From Clitoria ternatea (taxonomy: Eukaryota; Streptophyta; Magnoliopsida; Fabales; Fabaceae), in contig CM075676.1 in NCBI GenBank assembly GCA_037962975.1, positions 25,725,001 to 25,789,000 of the forward strand: a stretch of 64,000 nucleotides of DNA, in the 5' to 3' direction. The position numbers and the translations under genes were made by a program. Below, in pieces: positions 23,416-34,665 of this stretch. Numbering within the stretch: position 1 is the first letter of the stretch; every line of letters starts with the position of its first letter. The notes beneath the pieces were generated by a model. It saw only the letters and a list, made by a program, of their open reading frames with translations. It was not told the origin of the DNA and searched no databases.

Positions 23416-24016
23416 ATGGCGGATGTCAATAGCAACAATCAAAATCCACCAAGAAGAACACTTGGAGACTATGCTTTACAGCAAGAGCCAAGACATTTCT
23501 TAAGCATTGCAATTCCAAACACTGTCAGAGCACTAGAAATGAAACCAGCATTTCTTAGTTTGATTAGTTCGCATGAATTTACTGGAATGTCAAGTGAAGA
23601 TCCATACACTCACTTGGCAAATTTCTATGAATTGGTTAGAACCATGGGATTTGACTAAGATGTTATTAATGCTGCATATTTGAGACTATTTCCTTTCTCT
23701 TTAGCAGGAAAAGCAAAAGAATGGCTCCAGTCCCACCCAAATCAAAGCTTGAACAGTTGGGACACAGTGGAAGAAAAATTCCTACATAGATTCTTTCCTC
23801 CATCTAGATTCATCAAGGCCAAGTTAGATATTACAACATTTAAACTGGGCCATGATGAACCTTTTTGTGAGGCGTGGGAACATTTTAAATCACTACTCAG
23901 GAAATACCCAAACCATGGACTTAAAGATATTGCATAACTTAATATCTTCTACAGTGGACTCAAAGCTGATACCAAAATGATATTGGACGCAACAGCTGGA
24001 GGCACCATGATGACAA
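23416..24016 (+). pseudogene. gag: Athila-like gag (N-terminal part)
   Basis: An ATG at 23416 begins MADVNSNNQNPPRRTLGDYA and leads into the conserved Athila gag core (ALEMKPAFLSLISSHEFTGM; then FSLAGKAKEWLQSHP and WDTVEEKFLHRFFPPSR). Stops occur at 23656 and 23935. After DATAGGTMM at about 24010 the sequence jumps directly to MGQLARQIAEHHNSQFRANT. In relatives that segment lies well downstream of a zinc knuckle, so the knuckle region seems deleted. An upstream in-frame ATG at 23287 is possible, but its leader is not conserved in a way I recognise. Confidence 0.8.
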
Positions 24017-27000
24017 GTGGGGCAATTGGCTCGTCAAATTGCAGAACATCATAATTCACAATTTAGAGCTAATACCCACACAAACCTAAAGGAGCAATGC
24101 AAAGCAATCACCACAAGGAGCGGAAAGACCATTGGACAAGAAGAGGAGAAAGGTGAAACGGTGGAAGAAAAGAGTTGTGTAAAAGAATCAAGGGAGGAAT
24201 TTACAGAAGAGAAAAATAAAAAGAATGATGATGTATATATGGAGGAGGATGTAGTTGAAAAAATAAAGAGAAAGAAATAAAAGAGGGAAAGAAAAAGATA
24301 GATGACCCCGCACCACAGTTGAAAAGTTTACCTTATCCAAAGAATCCTTCGAAGATAGACAAGGAGAGGCAGTTTGCAAGGTTCATGGATATCTTCAAAA
24401 GGTTGCAGATAAACATACCTTTCGTGGAAGCCATGGAGCAAATACCAACGTGTGTAAAATTTATGAAGGAGCTGTTGACAAAGAAGAAAAGATTCTCTGA
24501 AGAGACAGTGGAGCTCACAGTAGGATGCAGTGCTATTATTCAAAAAGCATTGCCTCAGAAAATAAAAGATCCAGGAAGCTTCACAATCCTAGTAACTATT
24601 GGTACTTTACCAGTAGGAAAGGCACTCTTAGACTTGGGAGCCAACATTAACTTAATGCCTTTGTCAATGGTAAAAAGAATTGGAGATCTAGAGGTGAAAC
24701 CAATACGAATGACTCTTCAACTCGTAGATCGATCTATGAAATTTCCATATGGCATAGCAGAGGACGTACTGGTACGAGTTGATAAGTTCGTGTTCCCTGT
24801 AGATTTTGTCATCATGGATATTGAGGAAGATACAGAGGTGCCTCTCATTCTGGGTAGACCTTTCATGAAAATAGCAAAGGTGATTATTGATGTGGATGAT
24901 GGAAAACTCAAGGTGAGAGTGCAAGATGAGGTGGTGAACTTCAATGTATTTGAAGCAATGAAGCACTCAGCAGAGAAACAAGAGTGTTTCAAAATTGATG
25001 CTGAAGATATAGCCATTGGAAAGGAAGCAAATAAATGGCTGAATGAAAACCCATTGCACAAAGTACTCATGTGTAGTTTAGAAGAAGTAAAAGAGGAGGA
25101 CAGAGAAGAAATTGAAGAAATCTTGAAGGAGATGGATTGCAAAAAGCTTATTGAAGAAGAAAGACACCATGAAAAGTTACCAGAAAAAGCAGAGAGTATA
25201 ATTGGAAAGGTAGAATTGAAAGCCTTACCATCACATTTGAAATATGTTTTTCTTGATGAGGAAGGACAAAAGCCTGTTATTATTAACAGTCACTTGTCAG
25301 AATTTGAGGAAAAACAATTAATTCAAGTATTGAAACAAAACTCAACTGCAATCAGATGGAGGCTAGAAGACCTAAAGGGAATCAGCCCAGCATACTGTAT
25401 GCACCATATTTATATGGAGCAAGAATTCAAACCAGTTGCTTAGCCGCAAAGATGCTTGAATCCAACCATGAAGGAGGTTGTCAAAGGGGAGGTAATTAAA
25501 TTACTAGAACCTGGTATAATTTATCCAATCTCTGATAGTTTTTGGGTGAGTCCTGTACAGGTTGTTCCAAAGAAAGAAGGAATAACTGTCATACAAAATG
25601 ACAAGAATGAATTGATCCCCACAAGAGCAGATACAAGATGAAGAATGTGCATTGACTACAAGAAACTAAACACAACAATTAGGAAAGACCATTTTCCTCT
25701 ACCCTTCATGGATCAAATGCTGGAAAGGCTAGCAAGACAAGCATATTATTGCTTTCTGGATGGTTACTCTGGATATAACCAAATAGCTGTTGCACTAGAA
25801 GATCAGGAGAAAACAACATTCACATGTCCTTTTGGGGTATTTGCATACAAAAAGATGCCCTTTGGACTCTGTAATGCCCCCGCAACATTCCAAAGGTGCA
25901 TGCTAACTATTTTCTCAGATTTGGTGGAAAAATACATTGACGTCTTCATGGATGATTTCTCTGTTTTTGGACCATCATTTGATCAGTGTTTGGAAAATTT
26001 GAGTATGATATTGAAAAGATGTGTGGAAACCAATTTAGCCTTAAATTGGGAAAAGTGCCACTTCATGGTCACCGAAGGGATTATGCTAGGTCATAAAATT
26101 TCCAAAAGAGGCATCGAGGTGGACAAAGCCAAAGTGGAAGTAATTGAGAAGCTGCCACCACCAGCAAACGTAAAAGGTGTCAGAAGTTTCTTAGGCCATG
26201 TAGGATTTTACAGAAGATTCATCAAGGATTTCTCCAAGATTGCAAAGCCCTTGAGTAATCTATTAAACAAAGACACTCCTTTTATCTTTGATGATTCTTG
26301 TTTACATGCATTTGAAGCCTTGAAAAATAAATTAATTTGTGCACCTGTGATAGTTGCTCCTGATTGGGAGTTAAATTTTCAAATAATGTGTGATGCTAGT
26401 GACTATGTTATAGGGGCAGTATTAGGACAAAGAAAGGCTAAAGTTTTTCATGTCATTCACTATGCCAACAAGGTTTTAAACCCTGCACAAACCAATTATG
26501 CAACAACTGAAAAGAAATTGTTGGCAATAGTGTATGACTTAGAGAAATTTAGAACTTATCTGATTGGTTCCCAAGTCACTATTTTTACTGACCATGCTGC
26601 TATAAAATATCTGCTGAACAAAATTGACTCCAAGCCCAGGTTAATTAGATGGATCTTGCTATTGCAAGAATTCAATCTAGTAATCAGAGATAAAAAGGCA
26701 GTGAAAATTTTATTGCAGATTATTTGTCTGGTCTTGTCAACAGGGAAGTCACACTACTACAACCTGAAGTAAATGAAGAGTTCCCGAATGAGAAGCTGTT
26801 AGTGATACAAGAAAGGCCATGGTTTGCAGACATGGCAAATTTTAAAGCTGCAGGAGTATTGCCTAATGATCTTTCATGGCAACAGAGGAAAAAACTTTTA
26901 AAAGATGCAAAACAATTTATATGGGATGATCCATACTTGTTTAAACTGGGATCAAACCATATTTTGAGAAGATGTGTATCTGAGGAAGAAGCCAATAACA

Positions 27001-28103
27001 TCTTATGGCACTGTCATAGCTCACCCTATGAAGGACACTTCAATGGGCAAAGGACGACAGCTAAGATCCTCCAATCAGGTTTTTATTGGCCCTCATTGTT
27101 TAAAGATGCTAATGTTTTTGTGCAGCATTGTGATGCATGTTAGAAGACAAGTAGTATATCAAAAAGGAACGAGATGCCATTAACCACTATTATTGAAATA
27201 GAAGTCTTTGATTGTTGGGGCATAGACTTTGTTGGATCCCTACCTGCTTCACTTTCAAATGAGTACATTATCGTAGCAGTAAATTATGTGTCAAAGAGGG
27301 TAGAAGCGATGGCCTGTATGAAAGGTGATGCCAAAACCATGATTAAGTTTCTCAAAAGAAACATTTTCAGCAGGTTTGGTATCCTAAGAGTGCTGATAAG
27401 TGATGGAGGTTCTCATTTTTGCAACATTTAACTTTAAAGGTGCCTAGAACACTATAAAGTAAAACACAAGGTAACCTCTCCATATCACCCTCAAGCCAAT
27501 GGCCAAATAGAAGTATCTAACAGAGAGATCAAGAGGATATGAGAAAAGACAATTGGCCATAACAGGAAAGATTGGTCCTTGAAGCTCGATGACCCTTTAT
27601 GGGCATGTAGAACAGCCTATAAAGCACCAACTGGATTTTCACCTTACCAGTTGGTGTATGGAAAAAATTGTCATCTTTCTGTAGAGCTTGAGCACAAGGC
27701 ATTCTGGGAAATGAAAATACTAAACTATGACCCAAAAGCATCAGCTCAAGAAAGAAAAATTCAGATGCACAAGTTAGAAGAATGGAGGTTGGAAGCCTAT
27801 GAATCTTCAAAAATCTATAAGGAAAAGATAAAGGCTTTCCATGACAAGCACATTATGAAAAAGAGTTTTTATCCAGGACAATCTGTGCTCCTATTTAATT
27901 CAAGGATAAAATTATTCCCAGGAAAACTAAAATCCAAATGGTCAGGGCCATTCATTGTGAAAGAAGTAAGGTCTTATGGGGTCATTGAATTACAAGACCC
28001 TAAATCTAAAAAAACCTAGGTGGTGAATGGTCAAAGACTCAAACCTTATTTAGGAAGAGAGGTGGAGAAGGTCACCACCATCATTCAATTGAAGGATCCA
28101 TGA
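24017..28103 (+). pseudogene. pol: Athila-like pol (protease, RT, RNase H, integrase)
   Basis: An acidic linker (24017-24318) leads to the protease (24319 on), with LLDLGANINLMPLS; DLGA in place of DSGA/DTGA is usual in Athila proteins. The RT (about 25243-26250) has [13 protein letters not shown] and FMDDFSVFG motifs. RNase H follows, with [15 protein letters not shown] and [11 protein letters not shown]. Integrase has the zinc-region histidines (HCHSSPYEGHF), then HCDAC followed by a stop, and catalytic Asp in GIDFVGS and in LISDGGSHF. Stops or frame changes fall at 24278, 25441, 25639, about 26715, 27141, 27429, 27539 and 28017. The last stop, at 28101, gives a C-terminus ending KDP. Confidence 0.88.
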
Positions 28104-28309
28104 TCAAACAAATCAGGTGTCAAGCTAATGATGTTAAACAAGCGCTTTTGGGAGGCAACCCAATCTTTTATGTTTTTCTTTTCATCCTGTTGTTTTTACC
28201 TTAAGTAAAATTCATCTTATGATTAAAGTTTTTGTTTATTTTTCAGGAAACTCATCAAATTTATCCAACTTATTTGCTAAGTGCCAAGATTCAAAAGGAA
28301 AGAAAGGAT

Positions 28310-29050
28310 AAGTTTCACGTTCAAGCGTGATTTTCCACGCTCAAGTTAGGAACACCATCACGCTCAAGCATGGTCACACTCCCTTAAGCGAGCAAGGAAA
28401 AATGTGGTTCTATCTTAAATTCGCTCAGGTGAATGGTTTTAAGCTTGAGCGATGAAAAAAAGTAAAGTATCAGGGGGTTACCACGCCCAAGCGTGGAAAT
28501 GGCCAGCTCAAGCGAGAGGAAATAAAAGTTTTAGGGGAGTCTCATGCTCAAGCGTGGTTAAGCTCGCTCAAGCGAGGAAATTGAATTTTTGATTCTATTT
28601 CAAATTCGCTCAAGAGAGTGGTGTCAAAACTCGGGCGAGGATGGAAATTAAAGCATGAGGTATGTTCACGCTCAAGAATAACCCATCACGCTCAGGCGAG
28701 TCAAGGTAAGTCATTCACTGTCCAAATTCACGCTTAAGCGCAAGAATCAAGCTTGAAGCGTGGCAACACTACCAAAGAAGAACTTTGACTTTCAAACCCG
28801 ATCACGCTTAAGCGTGGATTTTTACGCTTAAGCGAAAAGGTCTTTCAAAATAACAATGAGTGCCATGCTTGAAGCAATGAAATTTGCGCTTAAGCGAAGA
28901 AACAAATATTGCATCAGGTTCCAATTTCCTCATATACGCTCAAGTGTAATTCTTCACGCTCAAGCGTGACATACTTCTTCACATGATGCGCTCAAGCGAA
29001 GCTAACTCTGGCCAGCATTTAACAATCACGCTCACGCTTGAGCGAGAGAT
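28310..29050. repeat. Palindrome array between pol and the second ORF of the Athila-like element
   Basis: About 25 copies of CACGCTCAAGCGTG, CGCTTAAGCG and related forms with variable spacers of 15-40 bp. The motif is the same as in the U3 of this element's LTRs. It lies in a stretch with no open frame, where Athila elements have a spacer or a weak internal promoter. Confidence 0.85.
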
Positions 29051-29675
29051 ATTGAAACTGCTCCTGATGCTATAAAATACAGCGTTTGTGATTCTCAACT
29101 CTTGTAACTGCCCATTATTACCTTTGTCCCTCAAGTTTTGTAACTGACCATCCCACTTTGACTACTTATCCATTTCCCTCCTGCATCATAACTTACATTA
29201 AGCATTCTTACTGCATTTCATTGATAATTCACTAAGGATCATTGTATTTTCTCTTCTCTGCATCAACTTCAGATTCTTCAAGGTAACCACAGAACTTTTC
29301 TCTTTTAATTTTCAATATACTATTACCTTGTTAAGAAGAAATGATAATCTCTTTTAGGAATGTATGTTTTGAAGTCTTGAAAAATACTTTATATTCATTC
29401 CTACTGTATATCAACCATGATGCGAAAATGTGCCATTTCCTGGGTTGTTTTTTTTTTAAAAAGGGATTAGTGCTATTACTTGTCAAACCCTTTGTGGTGC
29501 CTGTTAATTGTTTGACAAAAGTCCTGAAAGAACTTACTTTACATATTGGGTATGATCTCCATTATACATGAGAAGCAATTGTATTCATATGATCTACAAT
29601 TTTGTTATAGGATACTGCACTTATGATTTTTTGCCATCATTATTTTACCATCATTGTATTGAATTTTTTACACAG

Positions 29676-30977
29676 ATGGCAAGAGTTAAACAAACAGCCC
29701 CTTCTTCTCCACCAAAAGCTACTGAAAGAAGTTCTAGAAGAAATAAGGGAAAGCGGCCATGGACTGATGACCAAGACAATGCCCTAAAATTCAGGAACAA
29801 GGATAAGAGTAGGCGCTATGAGGATATTTCAAACTAGACATTTATCGCTAAAAGAAAGGTAGACTTGGCATTAGGAGAATGTGATGCTTTCTTGCAGGTC
29901 ATAAGAAGAAGGAATTGGCTTAAGATCTATTATCCCAAGGACAAATATGATCTTGAAATTGTCCGGGAATTTTATGTCAATGCTTGGCCCAAGGAAGGGG
30001 CAGGAGATAGAAGGACCTATGTAAGAGTATATACGTTTTCATATGGTAGAGATGCTATCAACACCTACTTAGGTAATATCATGGAACTAATGGAATGAGA
30101 GACCTGTCAATATGGAGAGATGAGGCTTCTGAATCAAGAAATCCTGGCCCAAGATATAGAGGCAGCCATATACATCCCAGGTCACCACTTCCAAACTGGC
30201 CAAGGGGAACAACCAATGTGTATCCTAAGAAAGGATATGACTACCCTCTCACAAGTTTGGACCTCCTTCTTGCTTGCCAATGTGGCCCCAAATGCTTACA
30301 TTTCTGATTTAATCTATGCCAGGTGTTATCTGTTGTATTGTATTTTACAGGAAGATATCACCATTGATCTGGCACAAATTATCTCAGACGAAATCAATAA
30401 ATTTGCCACAACAGATCAAAAATACTCTCAGGCAGGCCAAAAGGTTAAAGGAAGCTTAAGATTTCTCGCTTTTATCACTGACTTCTGTGAAGTGCAGGGA
30501 ATTATGGTCCAGGATATAAAGCCTATCATGCCACCTATTGATAGGTGCTTCATAGAAAGATACTGCACCAGCAACACCAGGCCTGCCCAAGAGCCCCAAC
30601 AAGAACCTCAAGAAGCATAACAGCAAGCACCACCACCAGCAGCATCAGAATCTGCCTCACCACCTCTCAGCACAGAGTCATTAATGATTCTACAGGAAAT
30701 CCACCAACTTAAGATCCAGAACAGCCATCTCCTGGTGCAACAGAATGCCAATCATTGAGGTCTTATGCATATACATCATGGCTTATACCCTAGCATTCCT
30801 ACAGGACAACCTAATCCCTGGATGGATCCAATTCACTTTGAAGCCCACATTGCTTGGCCTGGGGACAGGCCTCCTTTCTTAGGAGGGGGTGAGACCTCAT
30901 AGACTGGACCAGGACCCTCCTCACAAGTACCTCCAGTGAGGGAAGAAGAAATAGAAGATGATTCAGAGGATGAGTGA
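29676..30977 (+). pseudogene. Second ORF of the Athila-like element (envelope-like / putative plant transposon protein)
   Basis: The ATG at 29676 gives MARVKQTAPSSPPKATERSS. A Lys/Arg-rich head is followed by VREFYVNAWPKEG, a block typical of the plant 'putative plant transposon protein' / Athila ORF2 family, then AAIYIPGHHFQTGQGEQ and a Pro/Gln/Ser-rich tail ending EEEIEDDSEDE. A stop at 29835, a frame change near 30095 and stops at 30618, 30757 and 30898 break it. The product has been called envelope-like in the literature, but its role is unproven and I see no clear signal peptide. Confidence 0.75.
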
Positions 30978-31107
30978 TAAGTTTTATTGGTTTAGTTTTT
31001 TGTGTTTGAATATGATTACAGGTTCAAGGATTTTGATAATGATAAAGGAATTTTAAAGAATATCTTGTAAAAACAAGATTCAGCATCAGACCTGCAAAAA
31101 CAGCATA

Positions 31108-31552
31108 GCTAATCGATTAGAGAGACAGAGCTAATCGATTAAATAGCTTCTGTTGAACAGCTAATCGGTTACGCCCACAGGGCTAATCGATTATAGAGCT
31201 TCTGACTTGTAACTAATCGATTACACCAGTATGCTAATCGATTACTAACATCAAAAATTAGATCAAATGTATCAGGCATATATACTAATCGATTACAGGA
31301 CTTTAGCCAATCGATTACCAAGCCACTGAAACGACACTAATCGATTACATGGGTGTGCTAATCGATTACCAAGATCAAGAATTGAATTAAATGCATCAGG
31401 TGCTATGGCTAATCGAATACTCGGCAAGATCTAATCGATTACCAGACTTCTGACTTTAAGCTAATCGATTAGATAGTGAATACTAATCGATTACAGCACA
31501 AACTGGACTGAAAAATTTGAAGTGTAATCGATTACAACTCGAGGCGTAATCG
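31108..31552. repeat. TAATCGATTA palindrome array in the Copia-2 U3
   Basis: About 16 copies of CTAATCGATTAC or one-base variants, mostly 20-35 bp apart, repeated in the 3' LTR at about 38930-39375. Variants such as TAATCAATTA in the 3' copy show loss of the central CpG. Confidence 0.9.
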
Positions 31553-31665
31553 ATTACGATAGTAGGAAAACACATTTTAGTGGGAAACCAACTCATTTTT
31601 TCACCATTTTCTCATATGCCCACTACATGCAATGGCTAGGAAGATCTTGGCACTCCCTCTAGCTC

Positions 31666-31672
31666 TATAAAT
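31666..31672 (+). promoter_or_regulatory. TATA box of the Copia-2 5' LTR
   Basis: TATAAAT in the context GCTCTATAAATGGG, about 115 bp after the palindrome array. The same box occurs in the 3' LTR at 39487-39493. It fits the LTR promoter position. Confidence 0.65.
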
Positions 31673-32434
31673 GGGTTTCCAAACTCAAGCACAAAGAAGA
31701 GAACAACAAGAAATAAGGAAATCAATTCTACAATCATTCTTGGTGCTTAGTGAATTTTTACTCTTGTATATTCTGAGATTTCATTTGTATATCCTCTCTT
31801 GTTGAGAGTTAGAATTTGTGTGAGCTATCACTTGCTTATCCACTCTTTCGAGAGAGTATTTTTGCTTGTAAACACAAACATCAAACACCAAAGTTCACTC
31901 TAGGTTGAGTGGTTACAAAGGTTGGGGTTCAACCTTTGGGATATTGTGAGATTGAGAGATTGGGTGGGTTGCCCTTGTACTTGTGAGGATTGGGTTCTTG
32001 AGTGTGGGACACTAAGAAGCCGCATTTGCTCAAAGTTGTTTCTCTAATCTACAATAGTGGAAATCCTCTAAGTGGGTTGCTTAGAGGCGAGACGTATACC
32101 GGGTTGGTGGAACTCGTTACATCGGTTTGCAATATCTTCTCCCTTACTCTTTTACTTTCATATATTGCTCTTGATCGATTTTTATTGGTTGATTATGGTT
32201 TGCATATTTTAGCTTGCTTGATTTGGTCAATATTGGATATTGCACACCAAATGTTTGATAATTTGTCTAAGCTATTTAAACCTTGTTATGCATTGCATAT
32301 CTCCTTAAACTAAACTTATTTTGCATAATCTTATAAACTTGTGATAAAAGAATAAAGTTTAAGGACATTCCAAGCAAAGTTTTAAAAACTCAATTCACCC
32401 CTCTCTTGAGTATTGATGCCACTTGAATAACAAG

Positions 32435-32446
32435 TGGTATCAGAGC
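32435..32446 (+). other. Primer binding site of Copia-2 (tRNA-iMet)
   Basis: TGGTATCAGAGC two bases after the LTR end: the exact complement expected for the plant initiator tRNA-Met 3' end. Confidence 0.95.
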
Positions 32447-32488
32447 TTGACTCTTGGTAGATCAAGCTTAACAGCTTCAAGAGATAAG

Positions 32489-33550
32489 ATGACCTCAAGT
32501 TCTCTAAACCTTTTTCCCGAGGGTGGTGCCACAAATAGACCTCCCGCTTTCAATGGGGAAGGTTATGCTTTTTGGATGGAAAGAATGAAAATCTTTATTC
32601 AATCCATTGATCTAAGAGTTTGGAATGCCATTGAAAATGGTCCTTTTACACACATGCATACTATCAATGGTAAAAACATTAAAAAACCCATGGATGAATG
32701 GACTAGTGATGAAGAGAAGAAAGTACAATATAATTATAAGGCTAAAAACTTCATTACTCTTGCATTAGGACCGGATGAATTCTTTAGAGTAATGACTTGT
32801 CAAACGGCTAAGGAAATGTAGGATACTTTACAAGTAACCCATGAAGGTACTAGTGATGTAAAAGACTCCAAAATTAGTACCTTAACTAGTCAATATGAGA
32901 GTTTTAGGATAAACTTCGGAGAAACCATTGTAGAAATGCAAAAGAGATTCACACTCATAATAAATCACCTTATTACTCTTGGAAAAATATATACTAACAA
33001 AGAGCTTGTGCATAAAGTTTTGAAAAGTCTTAGTAGGGAATGGCAACCGCTCGTCACCGCCATCAAACAATCCCCAAGCATTAATGAAATGTCCCTTGCC
33101 ACACTCTTTGGAAAGCTACAAGAGCAAGAGCAAGAATTAAAGGATTTAAAACAAGCGGAGGAAGAAGAGAAAACCTCCAAGAAGAAAGGCCTAGCTCTCA
33201 AGGCCACCTCCACACATGAAGAAGAATCTTGTAGTGACCTTGATGATGAGGAGGAGTTTGGATTGTTTGTGAAGAGATTCAAAAAGTTCATGAAAAACAA
33301 ACCATTCCAAAAGAACTTCAAACCTCAAGGTAAGAGACCTATTCCCAATGAACCATCTTCTTCACCTAATTGTTTCAAATGTGGCAAGGAAGGGCACTTC
33401 AAGGCGGATTGCCCAAATCTTAAGAAGAAAGGCAAGGAGAAAAGAGGAAGAAGAAGAGCTTACATCGCGTGGGATGAAAACGATGTAAGTAGCTCCGATG
33501 AGTCCGATTGTGAAGAAGCAAAACTTTGCATTAAGAAGAAGAAGATAATG
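32489..33550 (+). pseudogene. gag: Copia-2 gag
   Basis: The ATG at 32489 (MTSSSLNLFPEGG) is chosen because Copia-1 starts at the same place; an earlier ATG at 32423 lies in the LTR/primer site. The gag core runs through a single TAG at 32819 (a TGG Trp codon in Copia-1), then the REWQPLVTAIKQSP region, a Glu/Lys-rich coiled stretch and a CX2CX4HX4C knuckle, CFKCGKEGHFKADC, near 33372-33413. A basic tail (KGKEKRGRRRAYI) follows. The frame then runs into a deletion junction at 33551-33555, which removes the coiled coil and second knuckle seen in Copia-1. Confidence 0.88.
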
Positions 33551-33555
33551 AGGTA

Positions 33556-34665
33556 TACTTCAAGGCAAGCAACACCCATTGGTATTTGGATAGTGGGTGT
33601 TTAAAGCATATGACGGGAGACATAAGCAAGTTCACTTCCTTCACTCCCAAAAGGAAAGGAAGCGTCACCTACGGAGACAACACCAAAGGAAGAATTCTAG
33701 GCATTGGAAACATTGGTAAGAATCCCTCTACTTCTATTAGTGATGTGTTGTATGTTGAAGGCCTAAAACACAATTTACTTAGCATAAGTCAATTATGTGA
33801 CAAAGGATATAGAGTTTTGTTTGAATCAAATTGTTGCATAATTAAGCATAAGATTAACAAGGAAATCAAGTTTGTAGGTCAAAGAATTGATAATATTTAC
33901 ATGATTGATATGGATAGTTTGTCCTCAAATGATGTGCAATGCTTCATGACTAGAGAGGATGAAACTTGGTTGTGGCATAGAAGAATAGCTCATATACATG
34001 TAGACCATTTGAATAAACTTGTTTCTAAGGAATTAGTATTTGGTTTACCAAAGCTTAAATTTGAAAACAAATTTTATGATGCATGTCAAAAGGGAAAACA
34101 AGTAAAGGCATCCTTTCAAACTAAAAATATTGTTTCCACACAAAGGCCTTTGTAACTTTTGCACATGGATCTATTTGGACCTTCCAAAATCAAGAGCTTT
34201 GGTGGTAATTACTATGGTCTAGTAATTGTAGATGACTATTCTAGATATACATGGACCTTGTTTCTTGCTCATAAGAATGAAGCATATCATGCATTTAAGA
34301 AACTTGCTAAGATTATCCAAAATGAGCAAAATTCTAAAATTGCATCCATTAGAATCGATCATGGGGGAGAATTTGAAAATCAATCTTTTGAAAGGTTTTG
34401 CGAAAAACATGGTATCATTCACAATTTTTCAGCTCCTAGAACTCCACAACAAAATGGAGTAGTTGAAAGGAAAAATAGATCCTTAGTGGAGCTTGCAAGA
34501 ACTATGCTAAATGAAAATAACATTGCAAAACATTTTTGGGCCGATACGGTAAATACCGCTTGTCACGTTATGAATAGATGTTTAATAAGGCCTATTCTAA
34601 AGAAAACCCCCTATGAACTTTACAAGGGAAGAAAACCCAACATTTCATATTTTTATATTTTTTGA
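33556..34665 (+). pseudogene. pol: Copia-2 protease and integrase core
   Basis: The protease frame contains HWYLDSGCLKHMTGD (catalytic Asp codon at 33589), one frame away from gag because of the deletion. The SISQLCDKGYRVLF block follows. The integrase zinc region reads WLWHRRIAHIHVDHL and then FYDACQKGK, where the first Cys of the usual CX2C pair is Tyr. The catalytic triad is present: Asp in HMDLFGPSK, Asp in RIDHGGEF, Glu in NGVVERKNRS. Stops lie at 34153 and 34663. In intact copies the protease processes the polyprotein and integrase inserts the cDNA. Confidence 0.88.

Larger units (their letters stand above)
31001..32432 (+). repeat. 5' LTR of Copia-2
   Basis: TGTGTTTGAATATG to CTTGAATAACA, 1,432 bp. 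U3 carries about 16 TAATCGATTA palindromes or variants at 31108-31552, with a TATA box downstream. The open frame at 32002-32313 lies wholly in R-U5, is repeated in the 3' LTR and is not called as a gene. Confidence 0.95.

Noticed and set aside
31108..31552. Regularly spaced short repeats that look at first like a CRISPR array
   Set aside because: The repeats are only about 10-12 bp, fully palindromic, with spacers of uneven length, and lie in the LTR of a plant retrotransposon.
32002..32313. 103-codon open frame, with a similar one at 41406-41693
   Set aside because: Both lie in the R-U5 part of the Copia-2 LTRs, so the repetition reflects LTR identity rather than protein conservation.
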